From the NCBI RefSeq assembly GCF_900100795.1, contig NZ_FNCO01000010.1:1-64000 (forward strand): DNA of 64,000 nt, given 5' to 3'. The DNA comes from Pseudomonas abietaniphila (GTDB taxonomy: Bacteria > Pseudomonadota > Gammaproteobacteria > Pseudomonadales > Pseudomonadaceae). The notes beneath the pieces were generated by a model, which worked only from the letters and a program-made list of their open reading frames with translations, did no database searches and was not told the origin of the DNA. Positions 44,227 to 51,212 of this stretch are shown here, piece after piece. Position 1 is the first letter of the stretch. Each line of letters opens with the position of its first letter. The position numbers and the translations under genes are program-made.

Positions 44227-44679
44227 TTAGCCTCTCGCCAATCGCGTCAAAATGCGGTCCAGCGAATTGGCGAACGCCTGCTTTTCACGATCGCCATAGG
44301 TGCCCTGCCCGCCTCCCGCCTGCCCTTGTTCGCGAAGGTCGGTGAACAGGTTGCGCACCGCCAGCCGCTCGCCCATGTTCTGGGCATCGAACTCCCTGCC
44401 TCGCGGGTCCAGCGCGGCGACACCCTTTTTCACCAGACGGTCCGCCAGCGGCACGTCGCTGCAAATCACCAGTTCGCCCGGGACCGCGTGCTCGACCAGA
44501 TAATCATCGGCCGCATCCGGCCCGCTGGGCACCACGATCAGCTTGACCAGCGCGTACGTAGGCCGGGGTACGGCTTGACCCGCCACCAGCACGACCTCGA
44601 ACTGACGCTTGAGGGCGAACTTAACCACCTGATCCCTGGCCGCTTTCGGACAGGCATCGGCGTCGATCCAGACACGCAT
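44227..44679 (-). CDS. YaiI/YqxD family (UPF0178) protein
   Basis: A 150-aa protein of the YaiI/YqxD family, a PIN-like nuclease fold. It starts MRVWIDADACPKAARDQVVK and keeps VPSGPDAADDYLV and ICSDVPLADRLVKKGVAALDPRG, with the clustered aspartates expected at a metal site. Its biological role is not established. The frame is open to 44757, but that part is REPIN sequence. It is convergent with elbB, 6 bases apart. Confidence 0.9.
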   Translation of the reverse strand: MRVWIDADACPKAARDQVVKFALKRQFEVVLVAGQAVPRPTYALVKLIVVPSGPDAADDYLVEHAVPGELVICSDVPLADRLVKKGVAALDPRGREFDAQNMGERLAVRNLFTDLREQGQAGGGQGTYGDREKQAFANSLDRILTRLARG

Positions 44680-44703
44680 ATTCGTCACTCCACAACTAGC
44701 TCG

Positions 44704-44820
44704 TGTAGGAGCGCGCTTGGTCTGGGCCCCATCGTACGATTGCAGTGTGTCAGACAACCCGGCGGGGTCTGATCCGACGCAATCGTCCGAATGCGGCCCA
44801 GACCATGCGCGCTCCTACAG
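44704..44820. repeat. REPIN with GTCTGGGCC variant arms
   Basis: Arms TGTAGGAGCGCGCTTGGTCT (GGGCC) and GGCCCAGACCATGCGCGCTC (CTACA) are near-perfect complements. The usual GCCCGCG block is replaced by GGTCTGGGCC. An inner pair TACGATTGC and GCAATCGT adds a second stem. The CTTGGTCTGGGC block also occurs in the array at 24740-25060. Confidence 0.88.
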
Positions 44821-44832
44821 GGTAAGTGGCCT

Positions 44833-46728
44833 TCACGCGGTTTCGGTCCGACGTTTCTCCGCCCATCGGCTTCTGCCATACAGCACCGCAATCGCGACCA
44901 GCGCCACAGCCTGCGCCGCCAATGAGTAGGCATCGGCATGGATGCCCAGCCAATCGAACTCGAAGAACGGCACCGGACGGGTTCCGAAAATCCCGGCCTC
45001 TTGCAGCGCCTTGACGCCATGACCGGCGAACACCACCGACAAGGCGCACAACAGCGCCGCATTGATGCCGAAGAACAGCGCCAGCGGCAATTTAGCCGAG
45101 CCACGCAGAATCACCCACGCCAGCCCGATCAGCAGCACCAGGGCTGTCGCACCGCCTGCCAGTACAGCGTTATGCCCGGCGGGACCTGCCTGCAACCACA
45201 AGGTCTCGTAGAACAGGATCACCTCGAACAGCTCGCGGTAGACCGAGAAAAACGCCAGCACCGCGAAGCCAAACCGTCCGCCACCGCCAACCAGGCTGCT
45301 TTTGATGTAATCCTGCCAAGCGGCGGCATGACGCCGGTCATGCATCCACACACCGAGCCACAGCACCATGACGCTGGCGAACAACGCAGTCGCACCCTCC
45401 AGCAACTCGCGCTGGGAACCACTGACATCAATCACGTACGCGGCCAACGCCCAGGTGCCCAGCCCTGCCAGCAACGCCAGGCCCCAACCCACATTGACGC
45501 TGCGCACCGCCGATTGCTGCCCGGTATTGCGCAGGAACGCCAGGATCGCCGCCAGCACCAGAATCGCTTCCAGGCCTTCTCGCAGCAGGATCAACAGGCC
45601 GGAAATAAAGCTCAACGAAGTGCTCAGGCCGTCATTGCCCAAAAGACTCGCCGACGCCTTGAGTTTGACCTTCGCCGCCTCAAGCTTTTGCGCAGCCTGA
45701 GCGACGGGCAAGCCGTCCTGCAACGATTGCCGATAGGCCATCAATGCCTTCTCGGTGTCCTTGCGCACGTTGGCGTCGACGTTATCCAACGAGCTTTCCA
45801 CCAGCTCGAAGCCTTCCAGATACGCCGCGACGGACAAGTCATACGCCTGCTCACGGTCACCGGACTGATAAGCCGCCAGGCTCTTGTCCAGGGTCATGCT
45901 GGTGTAATCGAGCAACTGCGCTGGACCACGCTGAACCTGCGGCGGCTGAGCACGTTGAGCGCGAAACGTCGCGGCGGCTTGCGGGCCTTCAGCGGCATTG
46001 ATTTCCGCGGGCGTTTGCCGCGCCAGATCGGCGAGATTGAATGTCTGCCCCTGAACGGCAGCGGCATCGGCACTGAAGCTGGCGATGTAGGTGGCCACGT
46101 CCCAACGCTGGCGATCATCGAGCTGATCGGCAAACGAAGGCATGTCCGTGCCTTCGATGCCCAGGCCGAGGGTGTTGTAGATGTCGTAGAGACTTAGCCG
46201 GTCCAGCCGCGTCGCATCACGCAGATTGGCCGGAGGCGGTGTCAGGCCGATCCCGGCAGGGCCGTCGCCCGCCCCCGCATCGCCATGACAGACCGAGCAA
46301 TGCTGCGCGTACAGCGGCGCACCACGTGCTGCGTCCGGCGTGATCACCGGCGCCTGACTCACCTCATAGGCGACGGCCAGCCTGGCGCCCAGTTGCCGGG
46401 CCTGACGCGCAACCTGCGCACCGTCCTGCTTTTGGTCGACCGCGCTTTGCAATGCCTTGACGCCCTGCTCCAGCGCTGCGCGTTCGGCCCGTGCCGGCAG
46501 CGCGACGATCAGCCCTTCCAGCGCGCCGAGAAACTCGACCTGCTCCCTGTACTCGGCGTCATCGACGACCTTGCCGTCGGAGACGGTGGGCGGATAGTCC
46601 GCACTGACGTAGTCCAGCAGGTGCAATGCCTGAGCGGCACCGTCCACAGTGTCTGCCCAGGCGTGGGTGCCGAGCAGGCTGAGCAAGGTCAGAACCAGCC
46701 GGGCCATGAAGCGAGAGGGGGAAAGCAT
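44833..46728 (-). CDS. Cytochrome c-FTR1 fusion, iron permease
   Basis: A 631-aa fusion. A signal peptide (MARLVLTLLSLLGTHAWA) is followed by a periplasmic helical region, a c-type cytochrome domain with heme motif CSVCH (144-148) and a methionine ligand candidate in GTDMPSFADQL. A second helical part (280-365) precedes an FTR1 permease domain (370-625) with seven membrane helices and both iron motifs REGLE (383-387) and RELFE (498-502). It probably oxidises or relays electrons for Fe2+ and imports the iron. A Fur-like site lies at 46747-46765. It has no EfeO or EfeB partner here. Confidence 0.92.
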   Translation of the reverse strand: MLSPSRFMARLVLTLLSLLGTHAWADTVDGAAQALHLLDYVSADYPPTVSDGKVVDDAEYREQVEFLGALEGLIVALPARAERAALEQGVKALQSAVDQKQDGAQVARQARQLGARLAVAYEVSQAPVITPDAARGAPLYAQHCSVCHGDAGAGDGPAGIGLTPPPANLRDATRLDRLSLYDIYNTLGLGIEGTDMPSFADQLDDRQRWDVATYIASFSADAAAVQGQTFNLADLARQTPAEINAAEGPQAAATFRAQRAQPPQVQRGPAQLLDYTSMTLDKSLAAYQSGDREQAYDLSVAAYLEGFELVESSLDNVDANVRKDTEKALMAYRQSLQDGLPVAQAAQKLEAAKVKLKASASLLGNDGLSTSLSFISGLLILLREGLEAILVLAAILAFLRNTGQQSAVRSVNVGWGLALLAGLGTWALAAYVIDVSGSQRELLEGATALFASVMVLWLGVWMHDRRHAAAWQDYIKSSLVGGGGRFGFAVLAFFSVYRELFEVILFYETLWLQAGPAGHNAVLAGGATALVLLIGLAWVILRGSAKLPLALFFGINAALLCALSVVFAGHGVKALQEAGIFGTRPVPFFEFDWLGIHADAYSLAAQAVALVAIAVLYGRSRWAEKRRTETA

Positions 46729-46746
46729 GAGTACATCTCAGATTCA

Positions 46747-46765
46747 AATGCGAAGGGTTGTCATT
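46747..46765. promoter_or_regulatory. Possible Fur box before the FTR1 gene
   Basis: AATGCGAAGGGTTGTCATT has inverted AATG and CATT ends with partly matching inner bases, a degenerate Fur-box layout. It is 19-37 bases upstream of the iron permease start. The match is imperfect; the gene's function supports the idea more than the sequence does. Confidence 0.35.
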
Positions 46766-46931
46766 GTTCATGTACAACGCTGCGCACTCAAGTCTCGTCT
46801 CGCTGAAAGGCGGTTTTATCGTCGTTTATCTCACCCATGAGGCGCTGCTGTTGACGAGGCACCGCCGCCCCGCAAAAGTCGACAGCTCGCGTCAGACGCT
46901 TCTGAAACTGCCGTGAGATATCAAAAAGCCA
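46766..46931. other. Intergenic, no feature seen
   Basis: This region lies between the divergent FTR1 gene and the promoter of the lipoprotein operon. I see no repeat, terminator or protein-like frame in it. Confidence 0.4.
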
Positions 46932-46959
46932 TTGTTTTGAGCGCCATGCTCTCTATAAT
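46932..46959 (+). promoter_or_regulatory. Sigma70 promoter of the lipoprotein operon
   Basis: TTGTTT and a consensus TATAAT are separated by 16 bases. Transcription would start near 46966, leaving a leader of about 120 bases to the ATG at 47089. Confidence 0.7.
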
Positions 46960-47088
46960 CCCGCCGCTATCTGGCAAGCACCCCACCCTTGCTGATCGCA
47001 TCACGCCGAGGCGCCGTGCCTCGCACACACGGAATCGCATCGTCAGGCACCTATCAAGCCAGCCTGGCCCATTCAAGGATTGATCTCG

Positions 47089-48492
47089 ATGTCTTCTCGC
47101 GCATTGACTGCACTCGCGCTGATCGCGACTGTGCAACTGGCCGGTTGTGCGGCTTTCCGCAATTACGATACCGAACTGCAGCAGACCAACCAGCAGCTGA
47201 GCACCGGCAACGTGGACGCGGCGCTGTTGATCCTGGAAAAGAACAACACCGGCGACGACAAAGACCTGCTCTATTACTTCGAGAAAGGTGAACTGCTGCG
47301 CTCCGGGGGCGACATCACCGGCAGCCAGACCGCCTGGCGCCACGCCGACCAGACCGTCCTGGCCTGGGAAGACTCTGTAAAGCTCGACAGCGGCAAATAC
47401 CTCGCCCAGTTTGGAAGCTTCCTCGTCAACGACAAGGTCCGTCGCTACGAAGGCTACGACTACGAGAAAGTCATGCTGACCACGCAGATGGCGCTGAACC
47501 TGCTGGCGCAGAACGACTTCGACGGCGCCCGCACCGAGATTAAGAAGACCCACGAGCGTGAAGCCGTCATTGCCGAGCTGCGCGACAAGCAGTACCTCAA
47601 GAGTGAGGACGAGGCCAGGAACCAAGGCGTGACGACTCAGTACAAGGACCTGCGGGGTTACCCCGTCGAGTCCCTGGATGCGCCCGAAGTGGTGGGCCTG
47701 AAGAACAGCTATCAGAGCGCGTTCAGCCACTACCTGTCCGGTTTCGTCTATGAAGCATTGGGCGAAAAAGACCTCGCGGCGCCAGGCTACCGTCAAGCTG
47801 CAGAACTGCGGCCGAACACCCCGTTTCTGGATCAGGCACTGCTGGACCTGGATGCTGCCGGCAGCAAGAACACCGGGACCGAAGGCAGTGAGGTCCTGAT
47901 CGTCGTGCAGACCGGCTTCGCGCCGGCCCGTGATTCCGTTCGCATCCCGCTGCCGTTGCCGATCAACAACAATCTGGTGATCACGCCGCTGTCGTTCCCG
48001 GTCATCAAGGCCGACACATCCACACCCTTTTTCAATCAAATCGGCGTCGATGGGCAACCGGTCAATCTGACCGCTCTCAACAGCACCACCGCAATGTCCC
48101 GTCGCGCACTGCGTGATGACATGCCCGGCATCATCGTGCGCACCACAGTACGGGCGATCACCCGTGGCGTGACACAGAAGAAACTCAACGAAACGAACCC
48201 GCTGGCGGGCCTGGCCGTCGGCATTGCGTCGGCGGTCACCGAAGGCGCAGACACCCGCACCTGGCGCACGCTGCCGGACAACACACTCGTCGCCCGTATG
48301 CGTCTCAAGCCAGGCGAGCATCAGGTCGTTCTGCCGTCGTCGGTCGGCGGCACGCATGTGCAGCTCAAGATCGACCGCCCGTACCAAGTGATCACGCTGC
48401 GCGCCATCGGCAATCAGGTGTACACCAGCGGCCTTGCGGCTCACGTCATGCCTTCGGGCCTGCCCCAGGCCGTGGCCATCAACACACCCTGA
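47089..48492 (+). CDS. COG3014-type envelope lipoprotein, operon gene 1
   Basis: A 467-aa lipoprotein with signal peptide and lipobox LAGC (Cys20 after ATG 47089). TPR-like helices fill roughly residues 25-260 (QLSTGNVDAALLILEKN, YLSGFVYEALGEKDLAAPGYRQAAELRPNTPF). A beta-rich C-terminal part follows. The family, COG3014, has no assigned function. It heads a tight operon with a YcfL-like and an LpoB-like lipoprotein and a CsgG/LpoB-like secreted protein, so a role in outer-membrane or peptidoglycan assembly is plausible. An in-frame TTG at 47080 is the other start. Confidence 0.85.
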   Translation: MSSRALTALALIATVQLAGCAAFRNYDTELQQTNQQLSTGNVDAALLILEKNNTGDDKDLLYYFEKGELLRSGGDITGSQTAWRHADQTVLAWEDSVKLDSGKYLAQFGSFLVNDKVRRYEGYDYEKVMLTTQMALNLLAQNDFDGARTEIKKTHEREAVIAELRDKQYLKSEDEARNQGVTTQYKDLRGYPVESLDAPEVVGLKNSYQSAFSHYLSGFVYEALGEKDLAAPGYRQAAELRPNTPFLDQALLDLDAAGSKNTGTEGSEVLIVVQTGFAPARDSVRIPLPLPINNNLVITPLSFPVIKADTSTPFFNQIGVDGQPVNLTALNSTTAMSRRALRDDMPGIIVRTTVRAITRGVTQKKLNETNPLAGLAVGIASAVTEGADTRTWRTLPDNTLVARMRLKPGEHQVVLPSSVGGTHVQLKIDRPYQVITLRAIGNQVYTSGLAAHVMPSGLPQAVAINTP

Positions 48493-48505
48493 ACGGAGAC
48501 AGTTC

Positions 48506-48877
48506 ATGCGTCACATGATTTTTGGCCTGAGTGCACTGGTGTTGCTGGCCGGCTGTGCCACACCACCTCCTCCAGCACCCGGCAGTGCCGCCAGCAAGGT
48601 GGTGGCCATGGGTGATCTGAAAAACATTGATATCGGGCCAATGCGTGTCGCCCGCGAAAACGGCTTCATGACCGTCAACGTGTCGCTGCACAACACCAGC
48701 GGTTACAACAAGACCCTGTATTACCGCTTCGCCTGGCTTGGCAGCGACGGGTTTCCTGTCGCCGAGCCCGAAACCTGGAAAAGCCTGACGCTGTATGGCT
48801 CGCAGAGCAGCTTCCTGCCCGCCATCGCACCGGTGCCGAAGGCCTCTGACTTGCGCCTCGAAGTCAAAACCCCTTAA
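48506..48877 (+). CDS. YcfL-family lipoprotein, operon gene 2
   Basis: A 123-aa lipoprotein with lipobox LAGC (Cys17) and one YcfL/DUF1425 immunoglobulin-like domain (NIDIGPMRVARENGFMTVNVSLHNTSGYNKTLYYRFAWLG). In E. coli ycfL is next to lpoB, the activator of PBP1B, and the same pairing is seen here. GGAGAC lies 6 bases before the ATG at 48506, and the gene starts 13 bases after the COG3014 gene. The molecular function is unknown. Confidence 0.88.
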   Translation: MRHMIFGLSALVLLAGCATPPPPAPGSAASKVVAMGDLKNIDIGPMRVARENGFMTVNVSLHNTSGYNKTLYYRFAWLGSDGFPVAEPETWKSLTLYGSQSSFLPAIAPVPKASDLRLEVKTP

Positions 48878-48913
48878 TCACCCAAGATTTGCTCAGCCAA
48901 CGAGACCCCAGAC

Positions 48914-49507
48914 ATGCTGTCCACTTTTCGTCTTTCGCTTATCGCTGCCGTCGCCCTGCTGGTCACCGGCTGCGCCAACACCTCGCCCACGCTGGGCAGC
49001 AAGAACATCCGTTACGGCGACACCAAGGCCGTCGAAACCGTGACCAACGAGTTCGGTTCTACCGACTTGCAGATGATCGCCGAAAGCATGACCCGCTCGC
49101 TCGCGCAGTCCGGCACGCTGCAAGGCCGCCCGGTGGTTCAGGTCTACGACGTGAAGAACAAGACCAGCGAGTACATCGACACACGCGAGATCACCACCTC
49201 GATCAAGACCCAGCTGATGAAGTCCGGCACGGCCCGTTTCGCCAGCGACAACACCGACATGCAGAGCCAGGTCGACCAGCTCAAGCTGCAAAATCAGAGC
49301 GGCCTGTACAAGCCCTCCACCGTCAGCAAGACCGGCAACATGGTCGCCGCCAAATACCGGCTAGAGGGCTCGATCAGCTCGATCGTCAAGCGCAGCAGCG
49401 ACTATAAGGACGTCTTCTACAAGTTCAGCCTGCAGCTGATCGACGTGGAAAGCGGCATCGCCGAATGGATGGACGAAAAAGAAATCCGCAAGACTACGGA
49501 GCGCTGA
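48914..49507 (+). CDS. LpoB-like penicillin-binding protein activator, operon gene 3
   Basis: A 197-aa lipoprotein with lipobox VTGC (Cys20) and an LpoB domain (about 45-190). It starts SKNIRYGDTKAVETVTNEFGSTDLQMIAESMTRSLAQ and contains TREITTSIKTQLMKSGTARF and the KYRLEGSISSI strand. E. coli LpoB crosses the periplasm to activate PBP1B; pseudomonads use LpoP on PBP1b, so the target of this protein is open. The disordered linker is much shorter than in E. coli LpoB. Confidence 0.87.
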   Translation: MLSTFRLSLIAAVALLVTGCANTSPTLGSKNIRYGDTKAVETVTNEFGSTDLQMIAESMTRSLAQSGTLQGRPVVQVYDVKNKTSEYIDTREITTSIKTQLMKSGTARFASDNTDMQSQVDQLKLQNQSGLYKPSTVSKTGNMVAAKYRLEGSISSIVKRSSDYKDVFYKFSLQLIDVESGIAEWMDEKEIRKTTER

Positions 49508-49510
49508 GCA

Positions 49511-50254
49511 ATGCGTGCATGGATCGGCATTCTTGGCCTGCTCACTGCTTTCGGCGTCCAGGCCGCCCCTAAAGTCGCGGTAACGGACATGGCGTTCGAA
49601 CAGCGAGTGGAGCAGTACATCCACACGGTGTCGGCGCAGAGCAGCTTTCAGGCCAATGCCTACAGCGCCAGCGGATCGGCCAGTTACAACGAATACGAAG
49701 CGCGCACGAGTTACATCGAGCAGAGCGAGCTGCGTCAATTCAGAGGCGACATCAAGGGCGAGATTCTCAAGTCCGGGATGTTTCAACTGGTGCAAGGCAC
49801 GCCTTACACGGCCGACGCCAAAGAAGACGTGTACGACGTCATCAAGCGAATCAAGAACGGCAACTTCAAGGGTGCCGATTACGTGCTGTTCGGCACCGTG
49901 TCAGATATCGACTTCCGCCAGGACGTCAACGAGATCGCCAACACCAACAGTCACTCCGCCGTATTGGGCCTGACGCTGGTAGGGGATTTCAGTTTGATCA
50001 ATACGCGGACCTACGAAATCACCTCGGCCTTCACGGCCATGGGCGAAGGTCAGGACACCAGGCTGGTCAACGGCAACGATGTCCGCGTCTCGCCTAACCG
50101 TGGCCGCGTGGTGCGTGAAGTGTCGAAATCGATCGGGATGGACGTCGCGCGTCAGTTAAGGGAGCAGTTGCGCGGTGAGGTCGAGTATTCGCAGGAACAG
50201 CCCGCGCCACGCAACAGCCTGCCACGAGACGAAGCGCCGAAGATTTTGCGTTGA
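49511..50254 (+). CDS. CsgG/LpoB-like secreted protein, operon gene 4
   Basis: A 247-aa protein with a cleavable signal peptide (MRAWIGILGLLTAFGVQA) and no lipobox. The domain starts APKVAVTDMAFEQRVEQYIH, and the later part FKGADYVLFGTVSDIDFRQDVNE and RTYEITSAFTAMGEG has the CsgG/LpoB fold pattern. It begins 3 bases after the LpoB-like gene, so the two are coupled. It could form a complex with the LpoB-like lipoprotein. The C-terminal 30 residues are Pro/Arg-rich. Confidence 0.78.
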   Translation: MRAWIGILGLLTAFGVQAAPKVAVTDMAFEQRVEQYIHTVSAQSSFQANAYSASGSASYNEYEARTSYIEQSELRQFRGDIKGEILKSGMFQLVQGTPYTADAKEDVYDVIKRIKNGNFKGADYVLFGTVSDIDFRQDVNEIANTNSHSAVLGLTLVGDFSLINTRTYEITSAFTAMGEGQDTRLVNGNDVRVSPNRGRVVREVSKSIGMDVARQLREQLRGEVEYSQEQPAPRNSLPRDEAPKILR

Positions 50255-50259
50255 ACCTC

Positions 50260-50287
50260 GAAGCATGAAGCATGAAGCATGAAGCAT
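50260..50287. repeat. Heptanucleotide repeat (GAAGCAT)x4
   Basis: Four perfect copies of GAAGCAT run from five bases after the stop of the fourth lipoprotein-operon gene. It is noncoding in that gene. Such repeats vary in copy number by slippage. Confidence 0.93.
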
Positions 50288-50296
50288 GAAGGACCA

Positions 50297-50389
50297 CTGT
50301 GGGAGCGAATTCATTCGCGAAGCTATTGATCAGCCGACACACATGCGTCGGATCTAATGGCCTCTCGCGAATGAATTCGCTCCCACGGG
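50297..50389. repeat. REPIN, GAATTCATTCGCGA subtype
   Basis: Arms CTGTGGGAGCGAATTCATTC and GAATGAATTCGCTCCCACGG match except at the end. It lies between the convergent CsgG-like gene and the LysE gene. Confidence 0.9.
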
Positions 50390-50408
50390 CTTCTGCGCCA
50401 CGCCTTGA

Positions 50409-51035
50409 TCACGCGCGATGCAAGGTCGCCAGAAATGCCGCTGCACTGACGAACAGCCCCGCAAACGTGCGGTTCATGCGCCGTTGCTGCTTCGGCGTCT
50501 TGAGCAAACGCAGCACCTTGGACGCCAGTCCGGTATAACCCGCCATCACGATCAGATCGACGCTCACCATGGTGACGGCAATGGTCAGGTACTGCGGCAC
50601 TAAAGGCAGATGGGTATCGATGAACTGCGGCAGGATCGCCAGCATGAACACCAGCGCCTTGGGGTTGCTGATGTTGACCAGAAAACCCCGCGCGACCAAC
50701 GCCAGTGGTTTGCCGATCGGGCGAATGCTCGAGTCGTCGGACAGGTCGCTCGGCAAAGCCCGCCATTGCTTTACCCCCAGATACACCAGGTAGGCAACGC
50801 CGAACCATTTGATCAGCGTGAACGCCAGCGCCGAGGTAGCGAGCACGGCACCCAGGCCGGCAGCGATGATCGCGATCTGAACAATCAGCGCCAATTGCAG
50901 CCCAAGCGCGTTCCAGTAACCGCGCCAGAACCCGTACTGCAGACCACTGGACATCGAGGCGATGGCACCTGCGCCCGGAGAAAGACTGATGACCCAGCAA
51001 GCGGCGAAAAACGCCAGCCACGTTTCGAGCGACAT
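50409..51035 (-). CDS. LysE/RhtB-family amino-acid exporter
   Basis: A 208-aa LysE-type translocator with six hydrophobic helices and the family start LETWLAFFAACWVISLSPGAGAIASMSSGLQYG. It exports amino acids or derivatives such as homoserine lactone; the substrate is unknown. GAGGTGTG precedes the ATG at 51035, against a longer frame to 51047. It is a lone gene between a REPIN and the ABC-F gene. Confidence 0.92.
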   Translation of the reverse strand: MSLETWLAFFAACWVISLSPGAGAIASMSSGLQYGFWRGYWNALGLQLALIVQIAIIAAGLGAVLATSALAFTLIKWFGVAYLVYLGVKQWRALPSDLSDDSSIRPIGKPLALVARGFLVNISNPKALVFMLAILPQFIDTHLPLVPQYLTIAVTMVSVDLIVMAGYTGLASKVLRLLKTPKQQRRMNRTFAGLFVSAAAFLATLHRA

Positions 51036-51212
51036 CACACACCTCAAGCAAAAGCGAAAACTCGCTCTAACCTAGTGTTTCCGCCACTCAAAGACCAATG
51101 ATTTCTAACTGTTGTGGCGAGTTGGCAGATAGCTGTGCGGGTCCATGGCGAACGCTGGCTGTCCCGCACAGCACTGCAGGCGCGCCTGTTACCAGGCAAC
51201 GCCGACCTCAGA

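Noticed and set aside
46921..48507. 528-codon minus-strand frame opposite the COG3014 gene
   Set aside because: The plus strand has a lipobox, a promoter and operon context; the antisense frame has none.
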